The notes: generated from the sequence alone by a model not told the origin. Counted from the first letter of the stretch, positions 6,448-14,920 are shown. The stretch: 16,887 nucleotides of DNA from an uncultured Leptotrichia sp. (GCA_938017765.1 CALIJH010000016.1:1-16887); one strand, 5' to 3'. Program-made: numbers and translations.

Positions 6448-7044
6448 ATGAAAAAAGAAGAAAAAAGAAAGGCAATAATAGAAAAATCCTTTGAATTATT
6501 TCGAGAGTACGGGTATCATAATACAAAAGTTGAAGAAATAACAAAGGCACTGGGAATATCCAAAGGAAATTTTTATACATATTTTGTTTCTAAAGAAGAA
6601 GTTCTATATGAAATTTTGTATATAATGAGAGATGAAAAAAAGAAAATACTGGAAAAAATAGATGTAGAAAAAGAACCTAAGGAAGTATTGAGAGAATTTA
6701 TAATAAATAACGAAAATTTATTCTTTAAATATTTTAACAGAGTAAATATTCAAAATATGGATAATTTTCTGAAAGATGAAAAAGTTGTATCTCATGTCGA
6801 AGAAATGCAGAAAATAGAAGTAAATTTTATTGAAAAAAATATTGTGAAAAGAAGCGGTATTGAAAAAAGTGGAAAATATAACAGCAGATTTATTGCTAAA
6901 TTTATATTTATGTCTCTTGAAGGGTTCTTTTTAGATGAAGGACTGACTGAAGAATATAATCTCGATTTTAATATGAGACATGAGTTGACAAGAAAAGAAA
7001 AAATAAATCAAATAATCGAATTTATATATAATGCAATAAAATAA
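6448..7044 (+). CDS. TetR/AcrR-family transcriptional regulator
   Basis: A 198-residue regulator with the TetR N-terminal DNA-binding domain at about residues 4-52: KAIIEKSFELFREYGYHNTK, then VEEITKALGISKGNFYTYFV and SKEEVLYEIL. The GISKGNFYTYF block is the recognition helix and its following turn. The remaining residues are helical and should form the ligand-binding and dimer domain, with no recognisable ligand motif. Length is normal for TetR. GAGGAG upstream of ATG 6448 is a good Shine-Dalgarno. The gene heads the RND efflux cluster, with only 27 bases before the outer-membrane factor gene. It probably represses the promoter at 6354-6382 through the operator at 6390-6405, and a pump substrate or stress metabolite would release it. 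The family is certain; the regulon is inferred from position. Confidence 0.92.
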   Translation: MKKEEKRKAIIEKSFELFREYGYHNTKVEEITKALGISKGNFYTYFVSKEEVLYEILYIMRDEKKKILEKIDVEKEPKEVLREFIINNENLFFKYFNRVNIQNMDNFLKDEKVVSHVEEMQKIEVNFIEKNIVKRSGIEKSGKYNSRFIAKFIFMSLEGFFLDEGLTEEYNLDFNMRHELTRKEKINQIIEFIYNAIK

Positions 7045-7071
7045 TCACAATAGAATAAGTCAGGAGGAAAA

Positions 7072-8346
7072 ATGAAAAAAAGAAATACAGGAATAATGTT
7101 CTTAATAATGTTATTTTCCATACCTATTTTTGCTCAAAGGATAACAGTTCAGGAAGCGGCAGCAATGGCAATAAAAAATAATAAAGATATAAAAATAGGT
7201 ATGATTGAAGTTGAAAAGAGTAAACTGGATGTAAACAAAGCATGGAAAAATGCTTACTTTAAAATAAACTATAATGCGACTGCAAATAAGTATTTTAAAG
7301 AAATAAAATCTCCATTTACAGGAAATTATGACCAGTCGTACGGTCATAATGTTACATTAACTCAGCCTATTTATACGGGAGGAGCTATAAAATCAGGGAT
7401 AGAAATAGGTAAAAGCTATTTGTCATTAATGGAACTGTCCCTTGATAAAATCAGAAAAGATACTATACTTAGTACGATTCAGGCGTATATAGATGTCTAC
7501 GAAGCAGAAAATACACTGGACGTACTGAAAAAGTCTAAAGAGGCGTTAGTCAGAAATTACGAAGAACAGAAAGAAAAATACAAATTAAGATTAGTTACAA
7601 AGCCTGAATTTACGGAAGCTGAAAGAAGTTTAAAAGCTATAGAAGCCGAAGTGATACAGCAGACTTCAAACATAGAAATAGCTAAAGAAGCACTGGGAAA
7701 TATAATAGGAGTGAAAGACAGCTCAAGTATAGAAATCGTACCTTTTACAGTAGAAGAAAAATTTACCAAATCAATCAATCTGAAAAACGATTTGGACAGT
7801 CTTACTACAAGAAATACTGAATATCAAATGGCACTAAAGCAGAAAGAAATAAGCAGAAAAAATATAGATTTGGAAAAAGCAGATACAAGACCTAAAGTAA
7901 GCGGTGTTATAACTTACGGAACTTCCGACAACAAAAAAATGTCGGAAATGTCAAAAGGAAAAAATTATAACGGAACAATAGGGTTAAACCTTTCGTGGCA
8001 GCTGTTTGACTGGGGAGAAAATAAACTTGATGTGGAAAAAGCTAAAAGAAATTATGAAATAAAAGAAATTGAAGCTGAAAAATCCCTTGATGATTTGAAA
8101 GTGGGGATGAAAAAAGTGTATTATCAACTTCAAGCCCTTGAAAAAAGTTTGGAAGCTCAAAAAATTGCCGTAGAAAAAGCGGAAGAAGTATATGAGCTGG
8201 AACAGGAAAGATATTCCTACAGACTGATAACGATGAGAGACTTGTTGGATGCGGAAACGAATTTAAGACAGAGCAGAACTAATTATATAAGTTCAAAATT
8301 AAGATATTTTTATTTAGTTTCGAGATATGGAGCATTTTTGGACTGA
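7072..8346 (+). CDS. TolC-family outer-membrane efflux protein
   Basis: A 424-residue outer-membrane factor. The signal peptide spans residues 1-21 (cleavage after IPIFA). The mature part has two homologous halves with long coiled-coil helices, typical of TolC/OprM. The first strand region carries NVTLTQPIYTGGAIKSGIEI, the second LNLSWQLFDWGENK; both are characteristic TolC-family beta-barrel segments. Long helical stretches include the region with EAENTLDVLKKSKEALVRNY and the region ending ERYSYRLITMRDLLDAETNL. A trimer would form the outer-membrane barrel and periplasmic tunnel of the tripartite pump. AGGAGG lies 5 bases before the ATG. The gene follows tetR by 27 bases and precedes the adaptor gene, so it is probably the pump's dedicated outer-membrane partner. 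Substrates are unknown. Confidence 0.92.
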   Translation: MKKRNTGIMFLIMLFSIPIFAQRITVQEAAAMAIKNNKDIKIGMIEVEKSKLDVNKAWKNAYFKINYNATANKYFKEIKSPFTGNYDQSYGHNVTLTQPIYTGGAIKSGIEIGKSYLSLMELSLDKIRKDTILSTIQAYIDVYEAENTLDVLKKSKEALVRNYEEQKEKYKLRLVTKPEFTEAERSLKAIEAEVIQQTSNIEIAKEALGNIIGVKDSSSIEIVPFTVEEKFTKSINLKNDLDSLTTRNTEYQMALKQKEISRKNIDLEKADTRPKVSGVITYGTSDNKKMSEMSKGKNYNGTIGLNLSWQLFDWGENKLDVEKAKRNYEIKEIEAEKSLDDLKVGMKKVYYQLQALEKSLEAQKIAVEKAEEVYELEQERYSYRLITMRDLLDAETNLRQSRTNYISSKLRYFYLVSRYGAFLD

Positions 8347-8416
8347 TATTTAATTTAATAAATAGAATGTAAATATAAACAGAGTGTAAATGGATAGAAT
8401 GGAGGAAATAAAAAGT

Positions 8417-9463
8417 ATGAAAAGTGAGAAAACATCACATTATAATAAAAAATATATTTTGGGATTACTTATATTAATAATATTTGTAATGTCATGCGGA
8501 AAAAAGAAAGAGCAGAAAGTTGAGGAAAACTATAGGCCTGTAAAAACACAGGTGCTAAGTCAGAGTGATATGTCTCTGGGTTATACGGCGGGAGCCGAAA
8601 TAAAAGGAAAAGAAGAAATACCGTATACGGCAGTAGTCAGCGGAGAGCTGACAGTATTGAATGTCAAGGACGGAGACAGCGTGAGAGCAGGACAGGTGAT
8701 ATTGTCCATCGATAATCAGGCTGCGAGATCCAATGTACAGTCGGCGGCTGCAAACTACAATTCTGCCAGAATTCAATTTGAAAAATATAGACAGCTGTAT
8801 CAGAAAAGACTTATTACAGAAACGGATTATCTGAATGCAAAGACAAATTATGAATCAGCAGGGGCAAATTTATCCCTTGCCAACGATAATAACAGCAAAT
8901 CAGTGATAAAAGCTGACGTGAATGGAGTAATATCAGGGATGAACCTTGAAAAACACCAACAAATAAACGCAGGAGATACTTTATTTAAAATTGTAAATGA
9001 ATCTGAAATGGAAATAAAAGTGGGAGTTTCTTCCAATGTTATAAGTAAAATAAAAACGGGAACTGATGCAAAAGTAAAAATAGACGAGCTGAATGAGGAA
9101 ATTACGGGAAAAGTTTATGAAATATCGGGAACTGCGGATTCAAAAACAAGACAGTTTATTGTAAAAATAAGAATTCCTAATCCTGAAAAAAGAATAAAAA
9201 GCGGAATGTATGGCACTGCCAATATAGATACAGGAATTGAAAACGGTATCATTATACCAAAAGAAGCAATAGTAGTAAGAGGGATAAGTCAACTTATTTA
9301 TATTGTGGAAAACGGTGTAGCGAAAGCTATCACAATAAAAATACTTAATCAGAATGAAAAATTTGCCGCTGTTGAGGGAGAGGGCCTCAATGCGGGAGCC
9401 GAACTCATAATAGACGGTCAGAATGTAGTACAGAATGGAGAAAAAGTAAAAAAAGTTAATTAA
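8417..9463 (+). CDS. RND efflux periplasmic adaptor lipoprotein (membrane fusion protein)
   Basis: A 348-residue HlyD/AcrA-type adaptor linking the inner-membrane pump to the outer-membrane factor. ATG 8417 is preferred over the in-frame ATGs at 8390 and 8399 because GGAGGA (8401-8406) lies 10 bases upstream of it and nothing similar precedes the others. From this start the lipobox VMSC places the lipidated cysteine at residue 27. Next come the first lipoyl half (VVSGELTVLNVKDGDSVRAG), a short helical hairpin (AAANYNSARIQFEKYRQLYQ), the second lipoyl half (IKADVNGVISGMNLEKHQQI), a beta-barrel with IRIPNPEKRIKSGMYGTANI, and a membrane-proximal end. The short hairpin is usual for RND adaptors. 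The pump gene starts 24 bases later. Confidence 0.93.
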   Translation: MKSEKTSHYNKKYILGLLILIIFVMSCGKKKEQKVEENYRPVKTQVLSQSDMSLGYTAGAEIKGKEEIPYTAVVSGELTVLNVKDGDSVRAGQVILSIDNQAARSNVQSAAANYNSARIQFEKYRQLYQKRLITETDYLNAKTNYESAGANLSLANDNNSKSVIKADVNGVISGMNLEKHQQINAGDTLFKIVNESEMEIKVGVSSNVISKIKTGTDAKVKIDELNEEITGKVYEISGTADSKTRQFIVKIRIPNPEKRIKSGMYGTANIDTGIENGIIIPKEAIVVRGISQLIYIVENGVAKAITIKILNQNEKFAAVEGEGLNAGAELIIDGQNVVQNGEKVKKVN

Positions 9464-9487
9464 TAGCCGGAAGAAAGGAGCAATAAA

Positions 9488-12400
9488 ATGACAGTAGCAG
9501 AATTCGCAACCAAAAGGGTTGTTTCAACAATGATGATAATAATATTTATGATTTTTTCCGGTTATACCGCAATGAAAAATATGAAACAGGAACTAATACC
9601 GGATTTCAATTTTCCATTTGTTGTTGTACAAACTAAGTGGACAGGAGCAGTATCCGAAGACGTGGATACTCAAATAACTAAAAGAATAGAAGAAGCAACA
9701 TTGAATGTGGACGGAATAAAAAATATAACTACTACTTCCGCTTATGGAACATCTGTAGTAGTTGTACAATTTAACTTCGGAGTCAATACCGATACAAAAA
9801 AAGTACAGGTGCAATCTGAAATAGATAAAATAAAAAATGATTTACCGAAAGATGCTGATGCCCCTGTAGTGTCCGGGGTAGGAAACGGAGGAGGAGTAAG
9901 TAATTCGACAGCATTGTTTATCACACTTGCAGGTGCTGACGAAGCAACATTGACTTCGTTTGTAAATGAAACAATGAAACCGAGATTGCAAAGAAATAGA
10001 GGAATAGGAGAAATATCAGTAACAGGAGCAACTGAAAGGGAAATAAAAGTAGAGCTGGATCCTTATAAATTAAAAGCATTTGATTTATCCCCGTCAGAGC
10101 TGTATTCCAAAATACAGGCTGCAAATACTATAACGCCTGCGGGAACTGTAACGGACGGAGGGAAAAAATTTATTTTAAAGGTTTCGGGAGAAGTCAAGAC
10201 CCTTGAGCAGGTAGAAAATATAATTCTTTCCAATGGAAACGGACAGACACTAAAACTTGCAGATGTTGCTAAAGTAAGTTATAATACAAAGGACAGAGAG
10301 ACGTATACGAGAGTAAACGGGAAAAGTGCCATAGGGGTAATTATAGATAAGACAAAAGACGGAAATATAGTAGAAATAGCCGATAATGCAAAAAAACAGC
10401 TGGAAGAAATGAAGCCGCTGTTTCCAAAAGGTGCAACTTATGACCTTATTACCGATAACAGTATAATGGTAAAAGACGCGATAGCCAACGTTACAAGTAG
10501 TGGATTGCAGGCATTAGTCATAGCGGCAATAGTCTTACTGGTATTTCTGAAAGATATAAGAGCTTCCATATTTATATCATTATCAATACCGATCTCAACA
10601 ATGTTTACACTGTTTCTGCTAAGTACTCAGGGAATCTCATTAAATATGATTTCCCTTATGGGACTTGCCCTTGCGGTAGGGTCTTTAGTAGATAACTCGG
10701 TAGTTACGTTGGATAATATATTTGACCATATGCAGGAATATAAAGAACCGCCTAATGTAGCCGCAATACGTGGTACGAATGAAGTAATTATGCCTATGAT
10801 AGCATCTACAATGACTTCAGTTTGTGTATTTTTACCGATAGTCATATATGACGGATTTACAAAGAAAGTGTTTGCAGGGATAGCATTTTCGATGATGTTT
10901 GCCCTTGGAGCTTCGATAATCGTAGCGGTGCTGTTTATTCCAATGGTTTCGAGTAAATTTTTAAATTTGCAGAAAATACTCGACAGTAAAGATAAAGCTA
11001 AGTATTTTAATGCTTTTAAGGAAAGATATAAGAAAGTCATAGCTGTTTCATTGGATAATAAATGGAAAATAGTTATCGGAACATTTATAGGATTTGTAGC
11101 TATTATGGTAATTTTCGGACCTATGGTAAAGACATCATTTTTCCCTACAATAGATAATAAGAAATATTCAGTAGTGGCGTCTCTTGCTACGGGTCTGGAT
11201 TTGGAAAAATCCTATGAGATTACTAAAAAAATAGAAGAAGCTGTCAAAAGTGATAAAGATACGAAAAGTTACTATTCCATATCCAGAACGGATGCGGCAA
11301 TAGTAAATGTCGACGTAAAGAAAGATACGTTTAAAGCTATGAAAAGATTGAGAGAAAAACTGAAAGATATGCCTGATGTAAATTTGGCAGTACTTCCTGA
11401 AGAAACAACGAGTTCAAATGCAAATAAAGATTATTCGTTCCAAGTCGAAGGAGAAAATGCCGATGAACTGAATAGAATTGCAAACTCAATAATTGCAGAT
11501 ATTAGAAAAGAAAGCTGGATGAAAGACGTAAAATCATCTACTGAAGGAGGAAATCCACAGGCAAACCTTGAAGTAAACAGGGAAAAAGCTGAAAGTTACG
11601 GAATAAATGTTACAACTCTGACAACAATGTTAAATATGTCGGTATTAGGAGTAGACCCTATAGAAGTAACGGAAGGTACTGAAAGACTTGACGTAACATT
11701 ACAGCTGGAGGACCAGTATAGAAATTCCCTTGAAAAAATACTCGATCTCGAAGTAAAAGCTTCTGACGGAGTTTATGTAAGGATAGGAGATATCGCTACT
11801 CTTTCTAACGTTGAGGGAACTTCGGCAATAACTAAATACAATGGTACAAGAACAGTTACAGTCGAATTTAACCTTGACAGTTCAAAAGGATTTAATGATG
11901 CCGCAAAATTTGTAGCTGCATCATTTAAAAAGGCAAATCCTGCGAGCGGATATAAACTTGCTCCTGCGGGTTCTGCAAGAAGTCAGCAGGATATGGGAGG
12001 AGAAATGGGACAGGCTCTCGGACTGTCTATAGCACTGATATATATAGTCCTTGCTGTACAGCTTGAGTCATTTGTATTGCCATTGATAATAATGACATCA
12101 TTGCCGCTGTCAATAATCGGAGTTGTAATCGGAATGGTTGTAACAGGTGTGCAGTTGAGTATGTTCGTTATGATAGGTATAATAATGCTTATGGGTATGG
12201 TTGTTAATAATGCCATAGTGTTGCTCGACTTTGTTGCAAATATGCGTCAGAGAGGTGTGCCGCTAAGAGAAGCCCTCATAGAGTCGGGAGGTTCAAGACT
12301 GCGTCCGATACTTATGACTACACTTACTACGGTATTCGGATGGATACCTATGGCTCTTGCGATAGGCGGAGGAAGTGCGGGATATTATCAGGGAATGGCT

Positions 12401-12532
12401 ATAGCGGTAATGTTCGGACTATCTTTCTCGACATTGTTGACACTGATATTTATTCCGGTATTATATCTCATCGTTGAAGGAGCAAAAGAAAAAAGAGCTG
12501 AAAAGAAAAAAGCGGAAGCACAAATAATATAA
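9488..12532 (+). CDS. HAE1-type RND efflux pump (AcrB/SwrC-like)
   Basis: A 1014-residue inner-membrane proton-driven transporter with the duplicated RND plan: a transmembrane helix at about 11-28, a periplasmic porter/docking region at about 40-330, transmembrane helices at about 335-545 that include a cytoplasmic linker, a second periplasmic region at about 550-840, and six helices from about 842. The relay position in the fourth helix reads LVDNSVVTLDNI, giving Asp402 followed by Asn403 where AcrB has two aspartates. The tenth helix reads GMVVNNAIVLLDF, with Asn907 at AcrB's Lys940 position. From memory, these changes are common in non-proteobacterial HAE1 pumps and do not imply inactivity. 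Known members expel hydrophobic drugs, detergents or lipids. AAAGGAG precedes the ATG. It is the third gene of the operon. Confidence 0.95.
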   Translation: MTVAEFATKRVVSTMMIIIFMIFSGYTAMKNMKQELIPDFNFPFVVVQTKWTGAVSEDVDTQITKRIEEATLNVDGIKNITTTSAYGTSVVVVQFNFGVNTDTKKVQVQSEIDKIKNDLPKDADAPVVSGVGNGGGVSNSTALFITLAGADEATLTSFVNETMKPRLQRNRGIGEISVTGATEREIKVELDPYKLKAFDLSPSELYSKIQAANTITPAGTVTDGGKKFILKVSGEVKTLEQVENIILSNGNGQTLKLADVAKVSYNTKDRETYTRVNGKSAIGVIIDKTKDGNIVEIADNAKKQLEEMKPLFPKGATYDLITDNSIMVKDAIANVTSSGLQALVIAAIVLLVFLKDIRASIFISLSIPISTMFTLFLLSTQGISLNMISLMGLALAVGSLVDNSVVTLDNIFDHMQEYKEPPNVAAIRGTNEVIMPMIASTMTSVCVFLPIVIYDGFTKKVFAGIAFSMMFALGASIIVAVLFIPMVSSKFLNLQKILDSKDKAKYFNAFKERYKKVIAVSLDNKWKIVIGTFIGFVAIMVIFGPMVKTSFFPTIDNKKYSVVASLATGLDLEKSYEITKKIEEAVKSDKDTKSYYSISRTDAAIVNVDVKKDTFKAMKRLREKLKDMPDVNLAVLPEETTSSNANKDYSFQVEGENADELNRIANSIIADIRKESWMKDVKSSTEGGNPQANLEVNREKAESYGINVTTLTTMLNMSVLGVDPIEVTEGTERLDVTLQLEDQYRNSLEKILDLEVKASDGVYVRIGDIATLSNVEGTSAITKYNGTRTVTVEFNLDSSKGFNDAAKFVAASFKKANPASGYKLAPAGSARSQQDMGGEMGQALGLSIALIYIVLAVQLESFVLPLIIMTSLPLSIIGVVIGMVVTGVQLSMFVMIGIIMLMGMVVNNAIVLLDFVANMRQRGVPLREALIESGGSRLRPILMTTLTTVFGWIPMALAIGGGSAGYYQGMAIAVMFGLSFSTLLTLIFIPVLYLIVEGAKEKRAEKKKAEAQII

Positions 12533-12636
12533 AAATTAAAAATAAATTTTAAAATTTTAGAAAAAGTGTATCCGGAAAAGATGAATTAGAATTTTAATAT
12601 CGAATAATTAAAATAATTTTTAGGAGGATGGTAGGT

Positions 12637-12933
12637 ATGAAGCGATTGGAAGTTTATTTTGACTCGTTTTTCTTGGAAAAAGTGAAGGAAGAATTAAATG
12701 AATACGGTTTGGAAAAATACATGCTGGTTCCTGAAGTTTTCAGCGACTGGGGAAAACATCTGAAACATTTTAATACTCATTTATGGCCCGGAACGGACAG
12801 TATACTCATCGCTTATGTCGAAGATGAGCAGGGTGAAGAGATTATGAAAGTCATAAAGAAAATGAAAATAGATGTGGGGCATATGATTTCAATGGGAGCT
12901 GTACTTATACCCATAGATGATATGATATTATAG
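12637..12933 (+). CDS. small PII-like protein associated with the RND operon
   Basis: A 98-residue soluble protein resembling the PII/CutA-like ferredoxin fold (beta-alpha-beta-beta-alpha-beta). It has an opening strand KRLEVYFDSF, a helix LEKVKEELNEYGLEKYM, the distinctive HFNTHLWPGTDSILIAYVED segment, a second helix EEIMKVIKKMK and a closing strand GAVLIPIDD. Canonical PII T-loop residues are not seen, so it is not a standard GlnB/GlnK. Similar small proteins are encoded beside efflux or transport genes in anaerobes (recalled, not checked). AGGAGG (12622-12627) abuts an ATG at 12628, but the in-frame ATG 12637 has proper 9-base spacing and is preferred. It lies 104 bases after the pump gene on the same strand and ahead of the operon terminator. 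Plausible roles are sensing a nucleotide, metal or drug and modulating the pump, all inference. Confidence 0.65.
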   Translation: MKRLEVYFDSFFLEKVKEELNEYGLEKYMLVPEVFSDWGKHLKHFNTHLWPGTDSILIAYVEDEQGEEIMKVIKKMKIDVGHMISMGAVLIPIDDMIL

Positions 12934-12962
12934 TTATTTTGTTTGGAACAGATAGAAAAAAG

Positions 12963-13005
12963 AACGGTAAAAGTTTAAAAAAAAGGAACTTTTGCCGTTT
13001 TTATT
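12963..13005 (+). terminator. Rho-independent terminator after the RND/PII-like operon
   Basis: AACGGTAAAAGTT (12963-12975) pairs with AACTTTTGCCGTT (12987-12999), a 13-bp stem with one G-T wobble and an 11-base purine-rich loop. A run of T follows directly. This is the first good terminator after tetR, so tetR through the PII-like gene may be one transcription unit. Confidence 0.85.
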
Positions 13006-13020
13006 TGAAAAATCTTTATT

Positions 13021-13048
13021 TCGACACAGATAGATACAATTTTAAAAT
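13021..13048 (+). promoter_or_regulatory. possible promoter for the small exported protein
   Basis: TCGACA (13021-13026) and TAAAAT (13043-13048), each five of six consensus bases, are 16 bases apart. The site follows the previous operon's terminator and lies about 65 bases before the predicted transcript reaches ATG 13118. The match is modest in such AT-rich DNA. Confidence 0.4.
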
Positions 13049-13117
13049 AAATTTTTTCTAATAGTAAAATGATAAAATTTTATCACAATAAAAAATATAA
13101 AAAATTAGGAGGGCAAT

Positions 13118-13453
13118 ATGAAAAAATTTGCAATTTTAATTTCGACTACAATTTCATTACAAGCTTTTGCAGCTGATTATCAGACGAATAAAGAAGAAAC
13201 TGTAAGGCTTTCAAAACAGGAAATAATAAAAAATAATGCTCAAATAGAAAATGAAGTTAAAAAAAGTATAGAAGATATAGTCAGCCCTGTGTCAAAATAT
13301 GAAATACAGCAAATAAACTATATGTCGAACACTAATGCACAGGTTACGATAGGATTGAGAAAACAAATGAAAAAAAATAGAAAAGAAAATCCTGTAATTA
13401 TTAATTTTTCCAAGGAAAAAGGGAGCTGGCTGATAGATGAAACGACAATCTGA
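13118..13453 (+). CDS. small exported protein of unknown function
   Basis: A 111-residue protein that I do not recognise. A signal peptide ends after LQAFA (residue 18), giving a mature protein of about 93 residues that starts ADYQTNKEETVRLSKQEIIK. The middle is charged and helical (NNAQIENEVKKSIEDIVSPV). The C-terminal half looks like beta strands: YEIQQINYMS, NAQVTIGLRKQM, VIINFSKEKGSWLIDE. The pattern of a helix followed by strands ending in GSWLID resembles small NTF2-like or DUF4878-type exported domains, but this is only a resemblance. There are no cysteines in the mature part. AGGAGGGCA upstream of the ATG is a strong Shine-Dalgarno. It lies between the RND operon terminator and the aminopeptidase promoter, so it is probably a single-gene unit. 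Confidence 0.7.
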   Translation: MKKFAILISTTISLQAFAADYQTNKEETVRLSKQEIIKNNAQIENEVKKSIEDIVSPVSKYEIQQINYMSNTNAQVTIGLRKQMKKNRKENPVIINFSKEKGSWLIDETTI

Positions 13454-13485
13454 AATTAATTTTGATTTTTTTAAAATATTCAGGT

Positions 13486-13513
13486 TTGACATAATTGAAA
13501 AATATGATAATAT
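13486..13513 (+). promoter_or_regulatory. sigma70-type promoter for the aminopeptidase gene
   Basis: A consensus -35 TTGACA (13486-13491) is followed after 16 bases by TAATAT (13508-13513). The start would be near 13520, leaving an untranslated leader of about 150 bases before ATG 13672. I see no terminator hairpin or riboswitch fold in that leader. Confidence 0.65.
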
Positions 13514-13671
13514 GTAATAAAGAGAAAATTTTGAAATTCTTTTGTATGACAGAATAAAAAAGGAAAGGCTAAAGGGAGTAAATTTCAAAAAGATGATACA
13601 ATAAAAAAAATAATGAAAAAAATAGAAATATCAAATAATAATAATTAATTACAGGAAAGGGAGATAAAATT

Positions 13672-14907
13672 ATGGAAAATTTGGATTTGAAACTGGATAA
13701 ATATGCCGAGGTCATAGTAAAAGTAGGTGCAAATGTTCAGAAAGGTCAGAAAGTCTGGATAAACTGCACTACAGACGCTCTGCCTTTAGTATATAAAGTA
13801 ACTGAAGCTGCTTATAAAGAAGGAGCAAGCGATGTTCATATAAAATTATCGGATGACAGACTTACCCGTATGCATGCTGAGTATCAGTCGGTTGAAGTGT
13901 ATTCACACATTTCCCAATGGGCAATAGATGAAAGAAATGAATACTTGGACGATAATGTAGTATTTATACATATTTTAAGCAGTTCGCCCAATTTACTTTC
14001 AGGAATAGACCCGAAAAAGTTGGGAGCTTACGCTAAAAATATGGGGGAAGCTTTTAAATATTACCGTTCCCGTGTTATGACAGATATAAACTCATGGACA
14101 ATAGCGAGCTATCCGTCTGCCGATTGGGCAAAACTTGTATTTCCCGAAGAAAAATGTTCCGAAAAAGCACAGGAAAAATTGCTTGACGCTATTTTAAAAA
14201 CCGTCAGGGTAGATAAGGAAGACCCTATAAAAGCATGGGAAGAACATCATAAAACATTGTCAGAAAAAGCTGATTACCTCAATAAAAAGAAATATTCGGC
14301 ATTGCATTATATGGCAAAAGGCACAGATTTGACAGTAGGACTGCCTGAAAATCACGTATGGATTGCAGCAGGAAGTAAAAATCTGAAAGGTACGGATTTT
14401 ATGCCCAATATGCCTACCGAAGAAGTATTTACCGCGGGGGACAGATGTAGAATAGACGGTTATGTTTCAAATAAAAAACCTCTGTCTTATCAGGGGAATA
14501 TAATAGATAATTTCAAACTGACTTTCAAAGACGGAAAAGTAACTGATTTTGAAGCTGAAAAAGGCTACGATATACTGAAACAGCTTCTTGAAACTGATGA
14601 AGGTGCCAAAAGTATAGGTGAAGTGGCTCTTGTGCCTCATAATTCTCCAATTTCAAATTCAGGATTGTTATATTATCAGACATTGTTTGATGAAAATGCT
14701 TCCAATCATCTGGCATTGGGTGCTGCCTATCCTACAAATGTCGAAGGCGGGAAAAATATGACGGAAGAGGAACTTGAGAAAGCTCATCTGAACCGCTCTA
14801 TTGTCCATGTGGATTTTATGATAGGAGACGCGGAAATGGATATTGACGGAATTAATGAAGACGGTACGAGAGAGCCTGTATTCAGAAAAGGAAACTGGGC
14901 GTTTTAA
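13672..14907 (+). CDS. M29-family metallo-aminopeptidase (AmpS/PepS type)
   Basis: A 411-residue cytoplasmic peptidase of MEROPS family M29 (thermophilic aminopeptidase), which removes N-terminal residues from peptides using two metal ions. All six expected metal ligands are visible: Glu251 in PTEEVFTA, Glu317 in GEVALVPHNSPIS, His346 and Tyr353 in NHLALGAAYP, and His379 and Asp381 in HVDFMIGDAEMDIDG. Length and ligand spacing match the family almost exactly. The N-terminal domain (about 1-230) is the family's alpha/beta region, opening with LDKYAEVIVKVGANVQKGQK. There is no signal peptide. GGGAG lies 8 bases before the ATG, and the promoter at 13486-13513 drives it. glpK follows on the same strand but has its own promoter. 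The gene likely serves peptide recycling in an amino acid-using anaerobe. Confidence 0.94.
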   Translation: MENLDLKLDKYAEVIVKVGANVQKGQKVWINCTTDALPLVYKVTEAAYKEGASDVHIKLSDDRLTRMHAEYQSVEVYSHISQWAIDERNEYLDDNVVFIHILSSSPNLLSGIDPKKLGAYAKNMGEAFKYYRSRVMTDINSWTIASYPSADWAKLVFPEEKCSEKAQEKLLDAILKTVRVDKEDPIKAWEEHHKTLSEKADYLNKKKYSALHYMAKGTDLTVGLPENHVWIAAGSKNLKGTDFMPNMPTEEVFTAGDRCRIDGYVSNKKPLSYQGNIIDNFKLTFKDGKVTDFEAEKGYDILKQLLETDEGAKSIGEVALVPHNSPISNSGLLYYQTLFDENASNHLALGAAYPTNVEGGKNMTEEELEKAHLNRSIVHVDFMIGDAEMDIDGINEDGTREPVFRKGNWAF

Positions 14908-14920
14908 TAATTTTTAAAAG

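Noticed and set aside
10627..11040. Minus-strand reading frame of 137 codons inside the RND pump gene
   Set aside because: It lies wholly within a confidently assigned gene, lacks a recognisable domain, and its composition reads as an antisense shadow of transmembrane codons.
13070..13085. Perfect 16-bp palindrome TGATAAAATTTTATCA upstream of the small exported gene
   Set aside because: Pure A/T-type palindromes of this size are expected several times by chance in a window of this composition. It has no placement relative to a firm promoter that would favour an operator.
13292..13588. Minus-strand reading frame of 98 codons over the small exported gene and following gap
   Set aside because: It overlaps the exported-protein gene, which has a signal peptide and Shine-Dalgarno, and also covers the aminopeptidase promoter. 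Its Phe/Ser/Tyr-rich product looks like an A/T-rich artefact.
13613..13648. Short open frame (MKKIEISNNNN) in the aminopeptidase leader, possible leader peptide
   Set aside because: There is no Shine-Dalgarno and no attenuator hairpin, and the low-complexity codons are expected by chance in this A-rich leader.
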